NCBI RefSeq assembly: GCF_000411255.1
Contig: NZ_KE150413.1
Coordinates: forward strand, 2,828,580 to 2,892,579
Direction: 5' to 3'
DNA length: 64,000 bases
Origin: Paenibacillus sp. HGH0039
GTDB taxonomy: Bacteria; Bacillota; Bacilli; Paenibacillales; NBRC-103111
The position numbers and the translations under genes were made by a program. The notes beneath the pieces are model-generated. The model was not told where the DNA came from. It worked only from the letters and a program-made list of their open reading frames with translations, and ran no database searches. Position 1 is the stretch's first letter; each line of letters opens with the position of its first letter. Below are positions 53,923 through 63,008 of the stretch, one piece after another.

Positions 53923-54555
53923 CTACTCTACGAACCTCTGGGCAGCCCACATTCCGCTATTCCGAATCAGCTTGCGCACGGATTCTACCCGGAAAGATGG
54001 AAGATGATGCCCCGGCATCAGATATACCACGCGTCCAGAGCCATAGGTATGTGCCCACGCTGCAGGCCACCGCTGGCCATCATGGTCATATTCGGCAAGT
54101 ATAACCGCCGATTCATGCGGACTCAGCTCGAACCGGAAAGGTTCTTCATCTATCGCAAAATCGCTTAAATTCTCCACAATCGGGTGACTCCCTTGATGAT
54201 AGCGAATTGGTAGTGACGTATATTCCGGATGTCCCGTAACCCTTCCGCCGATTAACTTTTCCAGCTCTTCGCTTCGCTGCAGAGAGATACCGTTGTGAAT
54301 AACTAGCAGCCCCCCGCCGTTTTTCACATAGGATAGGAGCGCTTGTACCTGATCTTCGGGGATCTCCAGATCCGAAAAGTCCGTGTACGATATGAACAGA
54401 TCATAACCCTTCAGTTTATCCTCCTGAAGCACGGCGTAATCATCCGTACATTCAACGTCCATAACAGGTTCAAATATGGTTTGTAATTCGTGATCGATAT
54501 GCGTGAAAGGATGATATTTCGCTCCCTCGTATTGTCCAAGCGCAATGGCTTTCAT
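53923..54555 (-). CDS. ThuA-like domain protein
   Basis: 210 residues from ATG 54555 (GAGGAG 9 nt upstream; ATG 54561 is too close to the site). Glutamine-amidotransferase-like ThuA fold: LFISYTDFSDLEIPEDQVQALLSYVKNGGGLLVIHNG, GRVTGHPEYTSLPIRYHQGSHPI and RWPAAWAHTYGSGRVVYLMPGHHLPSF. The family is linked to trehalose or sugar utilisation, but the reaction is mostly unknown. It is preceded by the Rrf2 gene and an Rrf2-type operator, so it is probably Rrf2-controlled. Confidence 0.9.
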   Translation of the reverse strand: MKAIALGQYEGAKYHPFTHIDHELQTIFEPVMDVECTDDYAVLQEDKLKGYDLFISYTDFSDLEIPEDQVQALLSYVKNGGGLLVIHNGISLQRSEELEKLIGGRVTGHPEYTSLPIRYHQGSHPIVENLSDFAIDEEPFRFELSPHESAVILAEYDHDGQRWPAAWAHTYGSGRVVYLMPGHHLPSFRVESVRKLIRNSGMWAAQRFVE

Positions 54556-54675
54556 ATTCATAGTCTCCTCTCTTCCCCATTTACCGGGCTAATAATATTT
54601 CCCTAACTTCATTTAAGTCAATAGCCGCGCCATTCACCCCCTTATCGATTCAATCCTAGCCATTATAAAACAATA

Positions 54676-54707
54676 TTAAAGATATTAAAGATAAATAATA
54701 TCTTTAA
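54676..54707. promoter_or_regulatory. Rrf2-type operator upstream of thuA-like gene
   Basis: TTAAAGA-N9-TCTTTAA at 54685-54707 (arms extend to a perfect 9-5-9 repeat), plus an extra TTAAAGA half-site at 54676-54682. Confidence 0.7.
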
Positions 54708-54727
54708 TTAACTTAAAAAAAGAAAGA

Positions 54728-55129
54728 TTATATGACTATATTCAGTTCCCGCACAAGATCAGACATTTTCTGACTTCTCAACTGTTCTTCCATCTTCTCT
54801 TCTGCCGACAATACCACCTTTTGAATCGGGCATCCTGGTCCATGTTCGAAACTGCAATCGAACAAGGAGGCCGAGCCTTCAATCGCATGAATAATATCTA
54901 GGAACGAAATATTTTCCCAATTACGTTTGAGCCGATAGCCGCCATTCACTCCCGTTATCGATTCAATCATGCCCGCTTTCACCAACTTGGTCAGTATTTT
55001 GGACAAATAGGTTGGAGACACACTTTGCCGCTCCGCCAACTGCTGCACTCCAATTGGTTTTTGGGGAGTCGCCGCAGTAAGAAAGAGCATCGTATGGAGG
55101 GCATAATCGGTAGCCTTGGAGTACTTCAT
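54728..55129 (-). CDS. Rrf2 family transcriptional regulator
   Basis: 133 residues. Winged helix MKYSKATDYALHTMLFLTAA...IGVQQLAERQSVSPTYLSKILTKLVKAGMIESITGVNGGYRLKRNWENISFLDIIHAIEG, then FDCSFEHGPGCPIQKV with two cysteines. That is fewer than the three needed for an IscR-type Fe-S cluster. Own promoter TTGACG-N17-TATTAT (55192-55164). Likely represses the thuA-like gene at 53923 and, formerly, the truncated MFS gene. Confidence 0.94.
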   Translation of the reverse strand: MKYSKATDYALHTMLFLTAATPQKPIGVQQLAERQSVSPTYLSKILTKLVKAGMIESITGVNGGYRLKRNWENISFLDIIHAIEGSASLFDCSFEHGPGCPIQKVVLSAEEKMEEQLRSQKMSDLVRELNIVI

Positions 55130-55163
55130 TCATAATCACCTCAAACACAGACTTAACAAGTCT

Positions 55164-55192
55164 ATAATAACGATTATGTTTTATTACGTCAA
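55164..55192 (-). promoter_or_regulatory. Sigma-A promoter of the Rrf2 gene
   Basis: Minus-strand TTGACG (55192-55187), 17 bp spacer, TATTAT (55169-55164). ATAAT-CG-TTAT near the -10 is a small inverted repeat. Confidence 0.7.
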
Positions 55193-55259
55193 GCTTCAGC
55201 AGGTGAAGGTTTATTTTAATCTATTCCATGGCACTATTCATTCTGTCCAACCAAACTCG

Positions 55260-55607
55260 TTATTTCTCCCAGAGCTCGACCAGTCGGCCTTCAGGATCTT
55301 CAATCCAAATAAATTTCCCGAATTCACTAACCTCTTTTTTCTTTGCAAGGGGTACACCAATATGTTCAAGATGCTTAATCGTCTCGTCTAGACTATGTAC
55401 TTCGAAATTTAACATCACTTGTTGTTCTGTTGGAAAATAATCGTCATTCTCGGTAAAGAAAGAAAAGATAGTCTTATTTCCTGATTGGGGTTTTATCACA
55501 GTCCCATTCCAGTTTGCTATTTCAATCTGCAACACTTCACTGTACCATTTTTTTATAACTTCCATATTCTTGGTTCTCCAAAAGATGCCTCCGAAACCTT
55601 TTATCAT
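55260..55607 (-). CDS. VOC (glyoxalase/bleomycin-resistance fold) protein
   Basis: 115 residues. Paired beta-alpha-beta-beta-beta units: FGGIFWRTKNMEVIKKWYSEVLQIEI, then VMLNFEVHSLDETIKHLEHIGVPLAKKKEVSEFGKFIWIEDPEGRLVELWEK. The closing Glu of VELWE is the usual metal ligand. Substrate unknown. Single gene with a GGAG site before ATG 55607. Confidence 0.9.
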   Translation of the reverse strand: MIKGFGGIFWRTKNMEVIKKWYSEVLQIEIANWNGTVIKPQSGNKTIFSFFTENDDYFPTEQQVMLNFEVHSLDETIKHLEHIGVPLAKKKEVSEFGKFIWIEDPEGRLVELWEK

Positions 55608-55896
55608 TGTATCTACTCCTGTCTTTCATCAAATTTTTAAATCCGATTACATTTAGATATTCGAGATTTAAATTTAAGTTCCTTTTTCAACTATACTGCC
55701 CGTAAGCTTAATGCCAGCGACTGAAGATTGCCCGTTCGTTTGCTCTTGGCCTTCTGGATCCCCCGGACTCATCGCATCGCCACGGTTTTAGTGCTTACAC
55801 TATCCTTTCTGGAAGTAGCTATCTATAAAGTGCGTACTGTTTTTTTGTGGGTCTACATTTTATACTGGCTTTATTTTAAATAAAGGAGAGAAAAAA

Positions 55897-56754
55897 ATGA
55901 CTAAAAAAACCATACGCCTACTGATGCCGCAATGGCAAGGGGGAAACAACCCTAACTACTCTTTTGGTGCCGAACTCCTTGCTTGGCTAGCTCCTGACAA
56001 TGATCAGCCCCTTATTCATGTCCCCGTTCAGGCTTATGACGGAATTCCGCTTGAAAACGAGAACGGTACGTATGGAAGACAACAACTGCTTGAGCAATTA
56101 GAGGCTGCTCATCATATCATTGAATCTCATAAACCGGATCGTATTGTTATGTTTGGGGGTGACTGCTTAGTCGAACAAGCCCCATTCGCCTATTTAAACG
56201 AACGATACAATGGGGAATTAAGTTTGGTTTGGATTGATGCTCACAGCGATTTAGGCAGAATTGTCGGGTATGATTATGGGCATACCTTACCTCTCGGGAA
56301 TTTGTTGGGAGAAGGTGATGAAGAGTTCGCCAAGCATGTAAAAATTCCTTTAAACCCTAAAAATGTGTTTATTGCGGGTATAAATGTACAAACAGATCTA
56401 GATACAGAAATCATTCAACGACTAGGTATTAAAACTGCTGAAACCCAAGAGTTAATGAACAGCACTATATCTATAAAGGAATGGATTAAACAAAGTAACA
56501 TTAAGCACCTAGCGATTCACCTTGATTTAGATGTGCTTGACCCTAAAGCATTTCGTTCTTTATTATTCGCCAACCCTGAAGCCCCTTATGAATTTTCTGC
56601 TGCGGGAACCATGCAAATGTCCGGCCTCCTTAATCTGATTAAAGAGCTGTCTGAAGAAACAGATGTAGTTGGATTAGGGATAACGGAGCATATACCTTGG
56701 GATTCAATTAACTTGAAGAAACTGCTTGGAGAAATACCTATTTTAAATGAGTAA
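55897..56754 (+). CDS. Arginase family protein
   Basis: 285 residues; AAAGGAG precedes ATG 55897. Binuclear manganese ureohydrolase fold: VMFGGDCLVEQAPFAYLN, VWIDAHSDLG and LAIHLDLDVLDPKAF. The DAHxD and DxDxxDP motifs keep their metal ligands, but the first motif is GGDC where arginase and agmatinase have GGDH, so one manganese ligand is Cys instead of His. This may alter metal choice or activity. It could hydrolyse a guanidino compound; the substrate is unknown. Not in an operon with arginine genes. Confidence 0.9.
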   Translation: MTKKTIRLLMPQWQGGNNPNYSFGAELLAWLAPDNDQPLIHVPVQAYDGIPLENENGTYGRQQLLEQLEAAHHIIESHKPDRIVMFGGDCLVEQAPFAYLNERYNGELSLVWIDAHSDLGRIVGYDYGHTLPLGNLLGEGDEEFAKHVKIPLNPKNVFIAGINVQTDLDTEIIQRLGIKTAETQELMNSTISIKEWIKQSNIKHLAIHLDLDVLDPKAFRSLLFANPEAPYEFSAAGTMQMSGLLNLIKELSEETDVVGLGITEHIPWDSINLKKLLGEIPILNE

Positions 56755-56915
56755 AGTCATTAAAACGCACTCACGCACTTTATGTTTGAACGGTACTGAA
56801 TCCGTTCTTCTAAGCTTAATCCACTCCATGTCATAGGCATAAATTTATTGTCCATCGACAACTTCTTATTAACCTTAGGAAGAACTCCTGACCTGCTGCT
56901 GTTTCAGCATGTTAT

Positions 56916-57368
56916 TCAGCTTACGTCCGTTCGCTCAATCAATTCCATTTTGCTGCGTTCCCGATCCAACAGTTCACGTAACGTCATCAAGCTTTCAGCC
57001 GCAGTTTGATGAGCTGTGTCGATGACGATGTGTTCTCGGTCCCAAACATCATAGTGCCGGTTCCTGACCTTCTCCCCAGTAGATGGAACAAAACCGGGTA
57101 TATCGGCTGCACGCGTTTCATGGATAGGATTGACTGTATCTGCTATGACGTCAAGGCCCAGCCGGAGATTCTGCGATGCAATCGCATAACACACGATGTA
57201 ACCCGCAGGTCCATCGTCCCACGTTCCGGCAACCCGCATAGCCTGCTCTACGACATCGACTCGCAGATACGTTGTCTGTAACTCTCGAGCCAGAGCGGAT
57301 GATAGCGTGGACTTCCCGGTACCTGGCAACCCGCAAAAGATATAAAACAAAAAGCTTTCCTCCTTCAC
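56916..57368 (-). CDS. P-loop (AAA-type) small-molecule kinase-like protein, internally deleted copy
   Basis: 150 residues. Walker A FCGLPGTGKSTLSSALARE near residue 12. It is a close copy of the 175-residue protein at 63009-63536 but lacks 35 residues (QAWRDVAESL...RVESRV) after NPIHETR. The deletion is 105 bp, in frame, between short ACGCG repeats. The lost segment would be the lid and acceptor region of a nucleoside-kinase-type fold, so the product is probably inactive even though the frame is open. A site GGAG precedes ATG 57368. Confidence 0.8.
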   Translation of the reverse strand: MKEESFLFYIFCGLPGTGKSTLSSALARELQTTYLRVDVVEQAMRVAGTWDDGPAGYIVCYAIASQNLRLGLDVIADTVNPIHETRAADIPGFVPSTGEKVRNRHYDVWDREHIVIDTAHQTAAESLMTLRELLDRERSKMELIERTDVS

Positions 57369-57431
57369 AGCAACATTATAAAACGGGAGGTACTCGTTCT
57401 CGTTCTGGGTCTTATGTTTTATTTTCCCGTT

Positions 57432-58157
57432 CTACTCCTTATCAGAAAAAAATGCAGTTTCGCCGCGGGTCGATTTTCGTATCTTGTACTTGATCCACAA
57501 AAAGAGTATGAATGGCAACGCTGTGTTCGAAGCGATAAAGAACAGCAGCGACGGCAAGCCTGTAAGCGGCACATACTCGGTACCTTTAAACGGAATAAAC
57601 AATTGATCACCAATAGGACTGTCAGAGAACAGGATTGCCGAAGTTGCGTTCCAACCGAGATGGCTGCCCGCCGCGATCGCCATGGAATCCGATTTTGAGT
57701 ACGCATACGCCCATACCAGTCCCATCACAAAAGTAGCTGCAAACATAAAGATCATGACGGGGATGTTGCCGAACAAACCATGCGAGAACCAATGATAAGC
57801 CCCAAACGCGGCTGCCGAAAGAACAATTCCGGGCCGAGCACCGAGCCAGCGGATCAGTATAACGAGCAGTGCTCCCCGAAATAGCAGCTCTTCAAACCAA
57901 ACAGACTTAAAATTCCACCAACCGGCAGCGAATAAGTCAGTCCATCGATAGCCGGAGTTTACTTCCCAGCCCGCTGACGTAATCAAAGACTCGGTCCATT
58001 TGACAACCGCACAAACGACCAGTCCAATCAGTAAAGCAATTCCAAATTGCCGTAGGCGCAGACCCATTGGATTGTACCCTAGTACGGACAACGGCTGCCT
58101 AATCGTGAAGCGAAGCAAAAGCCATGACAACAGTACAATCACGATAATGCCTAACAT
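57432..58157 (-). CDS. CPBP family intramembrane metalloprotease
   Basis: 241 residues, about 7 hydrophobic helices. Signature motifs: WFEELLFRGALL (EExxxR), AFGAYHWFSHG (FxxxH-type) and AAGSHLGWNATSA (HxxxN-like). This is the CAAX-protease/bacteriocin-processing (Abi) family, whose members process prenylated proteins, peptides or give bacteriocin immunity. The target is unknown. GGGG precedes ATG 58157. It lies between the two P-loop kinase copies. Confidence 0.9.
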   Translation of the reverse strand: MLGIIVIVLLSWLLLRFTIRQPLSVLGYNPMGLRLRQFGIALLIGLVVCAVVKWTESLITSAGWEVNSGYRWTDLFAAGWWNFKSVWFEELLFRGALLVILIRWLGARPGIVLSAAAFGAYHWFSHGLFGNIPVMIFMFAATFVMGLVWAYAYSKSDSMAIAAGSHLGWNATSAILFSDSPIGDQLFIPFKGTEYVPLTGLPSLLFFIASNTALPFILFLWIKYKIRKSTRGETAFFSDKE

Positions 58158-58827
58158 AACAAGTCTCCATCCCCTTTATCTATCGACTTTATTCTCGCAT
58201 GATTGTTCTTATCGGAACTTAGGCATTTGCAAGAGACAACTTACTGATGTGGGATGATTTGCTGGGAATATGATAAGCCGATTTCTTGGATCCGTGCTTT
58301 ACTTACGTATAAACAAGGAAAAAGTTTCCACGTCTAGATCGTACGTTATTCAAACTGTTTATGAAAAAGAGAAGCTGGGAAATTTCCCGGCCTCTCTTGG
58401 ATAACGTTTAAGGTTCTTTCGAAGTAGACTCATCTATGTGGATGGTGACATAGCTAATTCCCCAGCTTTTTCACTAGGCCCATAAGACCGTGGAGCGCCC
58501 GGACAAATTCATTTCCGGTTAAATGTCCTAACCCTCTGTAAGCACAATCAATTTCATTGTACCGCCAATGCTTTTTCAAGCGGTTCATTATCGTGACCGT
58601 TCAGGTCAGGCGCCTTAAAATGCACCAAAACCATATCACTGTGGGTGATTTCTTCAATCACCAGTTTAGCTTTCAGCTCAATATTCGTATCGATATTTCC
58701 TGTCATACTGCTCTCCGTGATGGCTTTAAAGCTGGCCAGCCGTGCAACGCCGAGAACCGTACTTTCTCCCGCAAGCAGCTTCCCTTTATGTTATAAGCGT
58801 AAGCATAGAAACTATGTGCGATACCCT
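58158..58827. other. Gap holding a mutase relic and partial repeat
   Basis: 670 bases. Only the phosphoglycerate-mutase remnant (58554-58787) and the partial dispersed repeat (58813-58846) were recognised. The rest shows no gene. Confidence 0.55.
58554..58787 (-). pseudogene. ApgM-type phosphoglycerate mutase remnant
   Basis: The minus-strand frame reads GKLLAGESTVLGVARLASFK, SSMTGNIDTNIELKAKLVIE and HSDMVLVHFKAPDLNGHDNEPLEKALAV before a stop at 58554. The TGxxDT and HFKAPDxxGHD patterns are typical of cofactor-independent (archaeal-type) phosphoglycerate mutases or related alkaline-phosphatase-fold enzymes. Start and both ends are missing. Confidence 0.6.
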
Positions 58828-58846
58828 TCAGTTTAACGGGTCTATC
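58813..58846. repeat. Dispersed palindromic repeat, partial copy
   Basis: GATACCCTTCAGTTTAACGG then GTCTATCG matches GATACGGTTCAGCTTAACGG then GTCTTTC at 63846 onward, about 24 of 27 bases. The stop codon of the kinase gene (58828-58830) lies inside it. Confidence 0.6.
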
Positions 58847-61800
58847 GTATCTCCACTACTTGTCCTGTTACGCACACGAAAAGTTACCTTTGTCCCTGTA
58901 TCTACCGTACTATGTATTTCGAGTCCTGTTCCAAAGTGCCGTTTTAATCGCTGATCCGTATTAATCAATCCGACTCCCGAACTGCTGTCCGCTTTTCTTT
59001 CCAGTATTCTTTGTAATTGATCTTTGTCCATTCCAATCCCGTCGTCTTCAACGGTTATCTCTGCATGCGTGTCATAGACAGAAACCCTAATAACAATCTT
59101 CCCACCGCGGGTGCGCTTCATAACTCCATGTCTTATCGCATTTTCAACGAGAGGCTGGATCGTAAGAAATGGGATTTTTAATTCCCCATAGTCATCTATC
59201 TCCCAAATGATCTGCAGCATGTCTTCGAAACGGATCTTTTCGATATATAAGTAAGAGCGCACTAGACTTAGCTCCTCTTCAATCGGAACAAGTCCATTGG
59301 GATTTTCGAATTTAAATTTATTTCTCAAAAAATTGCTGAGCTCATGGAGCAGATTACCCATCTTCTCTAAATTAATGTCACTTAAAGCTATTACAGAATT
59401 TAATGCATTAAATAAAAAATGAGGCTGAATCTGCGCTTGGAGCCATGCAGCTTCTAATTGCAATTGTTCACGAACGACTTGTTTAATCGTTGTTAGTGCC
59501 TCGATCCGTGATTTTATTTCTATGGCCTCCACCGGCTTCGTCACATAATCGTTGGCTCCCGCCAAAAATCCACTCTGAATATCTTTCGGTTGACTTCTTG
59601 CGGTAAGGAGCAGAATAGGGAGCTCAGTGAGTGTAAATCGCTTACGAATGATCCGTGTCAGCTCATAACCGGACATCTGCGGCATCATAATATCAGAGAT
59701 GACTAGATCCCATTCCTTGGTATCCAGCACTGCTAGTGCTTCTTTACCGCTCGTTACCAGCGTCACCTCATATTCTTCTGGCGGTAGAATGGTTTCAAGC
59801 ACTTGAAGGTTGATAGGATCATCATCAACAATTAATAAGTGCGGACGATCGCGATGCACTTCTGATAAGATGGTTGGTTTCACAGCCGACGGGATATCCG
59901 CCTTTTCCCCGTTTATCCAGGCATTTTCTTGAATCGGCATGGATCGTAATGGGAACGGTTCAAGTGAACTCGTCCTATCATTCTCTTCCTCCACCTCCAA
60001 GTCTGCTAGCTTTAATGAAAATTTAAAGGTTGAGCCTTCTCCTACAACAGAGGACACAACTAACGTACCTCCATGAAGCTCAACCAGCTGTTTGCTTATA
60101 CTCAAACCTAACCCGAAGCCGCCTTCAATCATGGTCTCACTCGTGCTGGCTTGCTCATACGGACGGAATAGGCGCTTAAGCATGTTCTCATCCATTCCGA
60201 TCCCGGTATCCGCAATAACGATATAGGCACGCTCCTCTTTCACAAAAGCTCGAATCGAAATGTCCCCATCATTCGTATATTTCACTGCATTATGAAGTAA
60301 ATTGAAAATAATTTGAGTAACCCGGTTCTCATCCGCATGTACGGGAGGAAAATCTTCAGGAATTTGATTTGCAATGTGTACAGACTTCACTTCTGCATTT
60401 AATTGCAACATATCAAGCACGCCGGTCACAATCGGCTGAATAAATAGGACTCTTTTCAGTATCCGTGGATTGCCCTCCCGTAAACTCATTACATCAATCA
60501 AATCATTTATTATCAATGTCACTCGACGTCCTACAGATAAAATAGTTTCAAGCTCTTTGATACTCCTTTCCTGCAACAAATGCCGTTCCCGTTTTAAAAC
60601 GGATTGGGACATATTAAGCATGCTATGAAGCGGATTTTTAAATTCATGCGAAGTGTTTGCCAGAAATTGATCCTTATGGTCATTCATTCTTTGCAAGGTT
60701 GCAGCAAGCTCTTTGGTGTTCGCATGCATGATAAAGTAACCCTTAAACCATTCAGAGGCTAAACAACCCATGGCAATAATCATATCGAACGGATAGTAGA
60801 CAAGACTTAAACCGCTATCCAGCAAGATTAACGACCAAAGAGAATGGTTCATCAACGCAAGAAAAGAGAAAAGCAGTAAAAGATTGCTCTTTAAATCTTT
60901 AATTACTTTTTTAAACATTGTAATCAACGTGATAACTCCAGCAATACCAACTAATAGATAATAAACCGGAAAAAGCATAATCACTTGAGTTGGATCTAAA
61001 AACAAAGTGATGCCGGCAGTCCCTAGATTCATTACTTTATAGATAGGGTACATCCTACGCCAATATGGAAGCTCGCGATGATTCGTACACTGGAGCAAAG
61101 CATATGCTGCAATAACGAAAGCAATATTAGTCAGCCTGAAATCCCAATTACTTCCAATGTAAAATAACTGATGGAACAACTTCTCATCCGTACTAAAGAC
61201 ACTCGTGATCGTTACACATAATGCAAGCAAACTAAAATAAAGCAGCTTCTTTTCCTTATTTCCTAGTAAATACAAAATAAGTGCATAGACAGCATGCATA
61301 ATAAATATAATCGCTGCCAAAAACTGCATAAAAATGGAAGATTTCATCTCTTTGGCAATGGCTTCTTCTGAACCAAATTTAATGGATCGGACAATGCCCC
61401 CGCTTCGACTATCCACATAATTTGCCGCCTGAATGACGAGTTCGATTACACCGTTGTCATCTGCTGTAAAGGTTGTAGAATAAGGTAGATCCTTCGAAAT
61501 GTATTCATCCTTTATTGTCGCCACCTGTCCGGATTTAGTAAGTAATCGACCGTTTACATATAATTCTGATGCAGTGCGTACGCTGGGCACACGAATACTA
61601 TAATTAAGGTCCTTTTCCGGATTTACATATACTCGCAAGCGATAAGAACCGAATCCGTATGGAGTTGAATTCCCGGCATGCAAAGCTTCATTCCATCTTC
61701 CCGGAACCTGAATAAGCCTTGGCTTACTCTCGCCAAATCCTTGTAGCTGCCTGCCATCCATCAGCCGTTGTGAGGGATAAAACTCCCATTCCCCATCAAG

Positions 61801-61992
61801 TAAAACAATTTCCCCGTCTTCTGCATTCCAATTGCGCAAATCGAATTGCCCGTTTTTAATCGGCTCATGTTTTTGATCACGAAACATTTCCATCCACAAA
61901 ATGCGCGAACCGGATAAAAGAATCAATAACAATCCTAGCATTACCAGCATAGTGCTCTTCTTTATTTGGTATTTGGATGAATGATTTGCCAA
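58828..61992 (-). CDS. 7TM hybrid sensor histidine kinase with second LytS-like kinase
   Basis: 1054 residues from TTG 61992 (GAGAGG 8 nt upstream). TM near 15-33; extracellular jelly-roll-type region about 45-215 (LDGEWEFYPSQRLMDG, YRLRVYVNPEKDLNYSIRVPSVRTASELYVNGRLL); seven-helix 7TMR-DISM about 225-420; HisKA with phospho-His in FLANTSHEFKNPL; HATPase with HNAVKYTNDG and GFGLGLSISK; receiver domain (DDD, phospho-acceptor in LVISDIMMPQ, Lys in VTKPVE); then a LytS-type His_kinase with AQIQPHFLFNALN and a second ATPase domain (ENAIRHGV, GVGLINTDQRL). No response regulator gene is adjacent, so the DNA-binding output is unknown. Its stop codon lies within a dispersed repeat. Confidence 0.93.
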   Translation of the reverse strand: MANHSSKYQIKKSTMLVMLGLLLILLSGSRILWMEMFRDQKHEPIKNGQFDLRNWNAEDGEIVLLDGEWEFYPSQRLMDGRQLQGFGESKPRLIQVPGRWNEALHAGNSTPYGFGSYRLRVYVNPEKDLNYSIRVPSVRTASELYVNGRLLTKSGQVATIKDEYISKDLPYSTTFTADDNGVIELVIQAANYVDSRSGGIVRSIKFGSEEAIAKEMKSSIFMQFLAAIIFIMHAVYALILYLLGNKEKKLLYFSLLALCVTITSVFSTDEKLFHQLFYIGSNWDFRLTNIAFVIAAYALLQCTNHRELPYWRRMYPIYKVMNLGTAGITLFLDPTQVIMLFPVYYLLVGIAGVITLITMFKKVIKDLKSNLLLLFSFLALMNHSLWSLILLDSGLSLVYYPFDMIIAMGCLASEWFKGYFIMHANTKELAATLQRMNDHKDQFLANTSHEFKNPLHSMLNMSQSVLKRERHLLQERSIKELETILSVGRRVTLIINDLIDVMSLREGNPRILKRVLFIQPIVTGVLDMLQLNAEVKSVHIANQIPEDFPPVHADENRVTQIIFNLLHNAVKYTNDGDISIRAFVKEERAYIVIADTGIGMDENMLKRLFRPYEQASTSETMIEGGFGLGLSISKQLVELHGGTLVVSSVVGEGSTFKFSLKLADLEVEEENDRTSSLEPFPLRSMPIQENAWINGEKADIPSAVKPTILSEVHRDRPHLLIVDDDPINLQVLETILPPEEYEVTLVTSGKEALAVLDTKEWDLVISDIMMPQMSGYELTRIIRKRFTLTELPILLLTARSQPKDIQSGFLAGANDYVTKPVEAIEIKSRIEALTTIKQVVREQLQLEAAWLQAQIQPHFLFNALNSVIALSDINLEKMGNLLHELSNFLRNKFKFENPNGLVPIEEELSLVRSYLYIEKIRFEDMLQIIWEIDDYGELKIPFLTIQPLVENAIRHGVMKRTRGGKIVIRVSVYDTHAEITVEDDGIGMDKDQLQRILERKADSSSGVGLINTDQRLKRHFGTGLEIHSTVDTGTKVTFRVRNRTSSGDTIDPLN

Positions 61993-62200
61993 GAAATATA
62001 CCTCTCCTATTCATTCTCATCTAAAACATTTATGTAGACAATAACTCATATTTTCCTTCATGCCAGGAATTTCCTAGTTTCTATTATACAACCATACTTA
62101 CTTAGCAAACTTTAGTTTTTACCGGACAAATCAAAGCACAAAATAACAGGCTCTCGGATCCGTATTCATCTATTATAGAAATCAAGGAGTGATTAACCGT

Positions 62201-62910
62201 ATGAACTGGGTCGAATCATTGCAAACAGCCATTCAATATATGGAAGACCATTTGCTCGAAGATAGGACGATTTTCTCCTTATTATAGATTTGGCACACAG
62301 GTATGGTTATGACACTCCTGAATCTTTTTCCAAAGCTTTTCGTAGGCAACACGGGATCACACCTAGTGAGGCACGCAAGAATACTACCTCTGTCAAGTCG
62401 TATAATCGTTTGGTTATTCTATTAAGTTTAAAAGGAGCAGAACCGATGAATTATAAAATTGTTGAACAAGCTGGATTTTCGTTAGTGGGGATAAAGAAAT
62501 CTTTCTCTTATGTAGATGGAGAACATTTATCAGGAATTCCGAACATGTGGCAAGAAGTGTATACGAGCGGTACAGAAGATCGTTTATTTCATCTGAATAA
62601 TGGTGTTATTAAAGGATTACTTGGAGTCTGTGTGGATCAGAACGAAATCCAAGAGAAACAAATGGAATATTGGATTGCTACGACTTATGATGGTGAAGTA
62701 CCAGAAGGATTATCCACACTCCTGATTCCTTCTTCCAAATGGAGTGTATTTGAAGTGGAAGGTCCCCTGCCAGCGAGTATGCAGAGTCTATGGAAACAGA
62801 TTATTTCGGAATGGTTCCCTTCGAATCCTTATGAGCATGCGGGTATACCCGAACTCGAAGTATATCCAGGTCCTAATCATCCGCCCCAAATCTGGATACC
62901 GATTAAATAA
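62201..62910 (+). pseudogene. AraC regulator with GyrI-like effector domain, N-terminus broken
   Basis: ATG 62201 with AAGGAG begins MNWVESLQTAIQYMEDHLLE, the normal start of this family, but after about 26 codons a stop follows and most of the first helix-turn-helix is deleted. In another frame it resumes LAHRYGYDTPESFSKAFRRQHGITPSEARK (second helix-turn-helix) and the complete GyrI-like ligand domain (MNYKIVEQAGFSLVGIKKSFSY...IWIPIK) to 62910. The C-terminal domain alone could be translated from ATG 62446 (AAAGGAG upstream), so a free GyrI-like ligand-binding protein is possible. Confidence 0.8.
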
Positions 62911-63008
62911 TGAATGTAAGGCGGCGAAAGGAAGCGGATTGGCGGGACAAGAACTTGCATTGTTAGAACCCCAAAGTCTTCTTCTCATATCCTCGCTTGC
63001 TCAATCAA

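Noticed and set aside
55608-55896. Possible riboswitch or T-box before the arginase-family gene
   Set aside because: I could not find conserved riboswitch or T-box sequence; only a ribosome site before the gene is clear.
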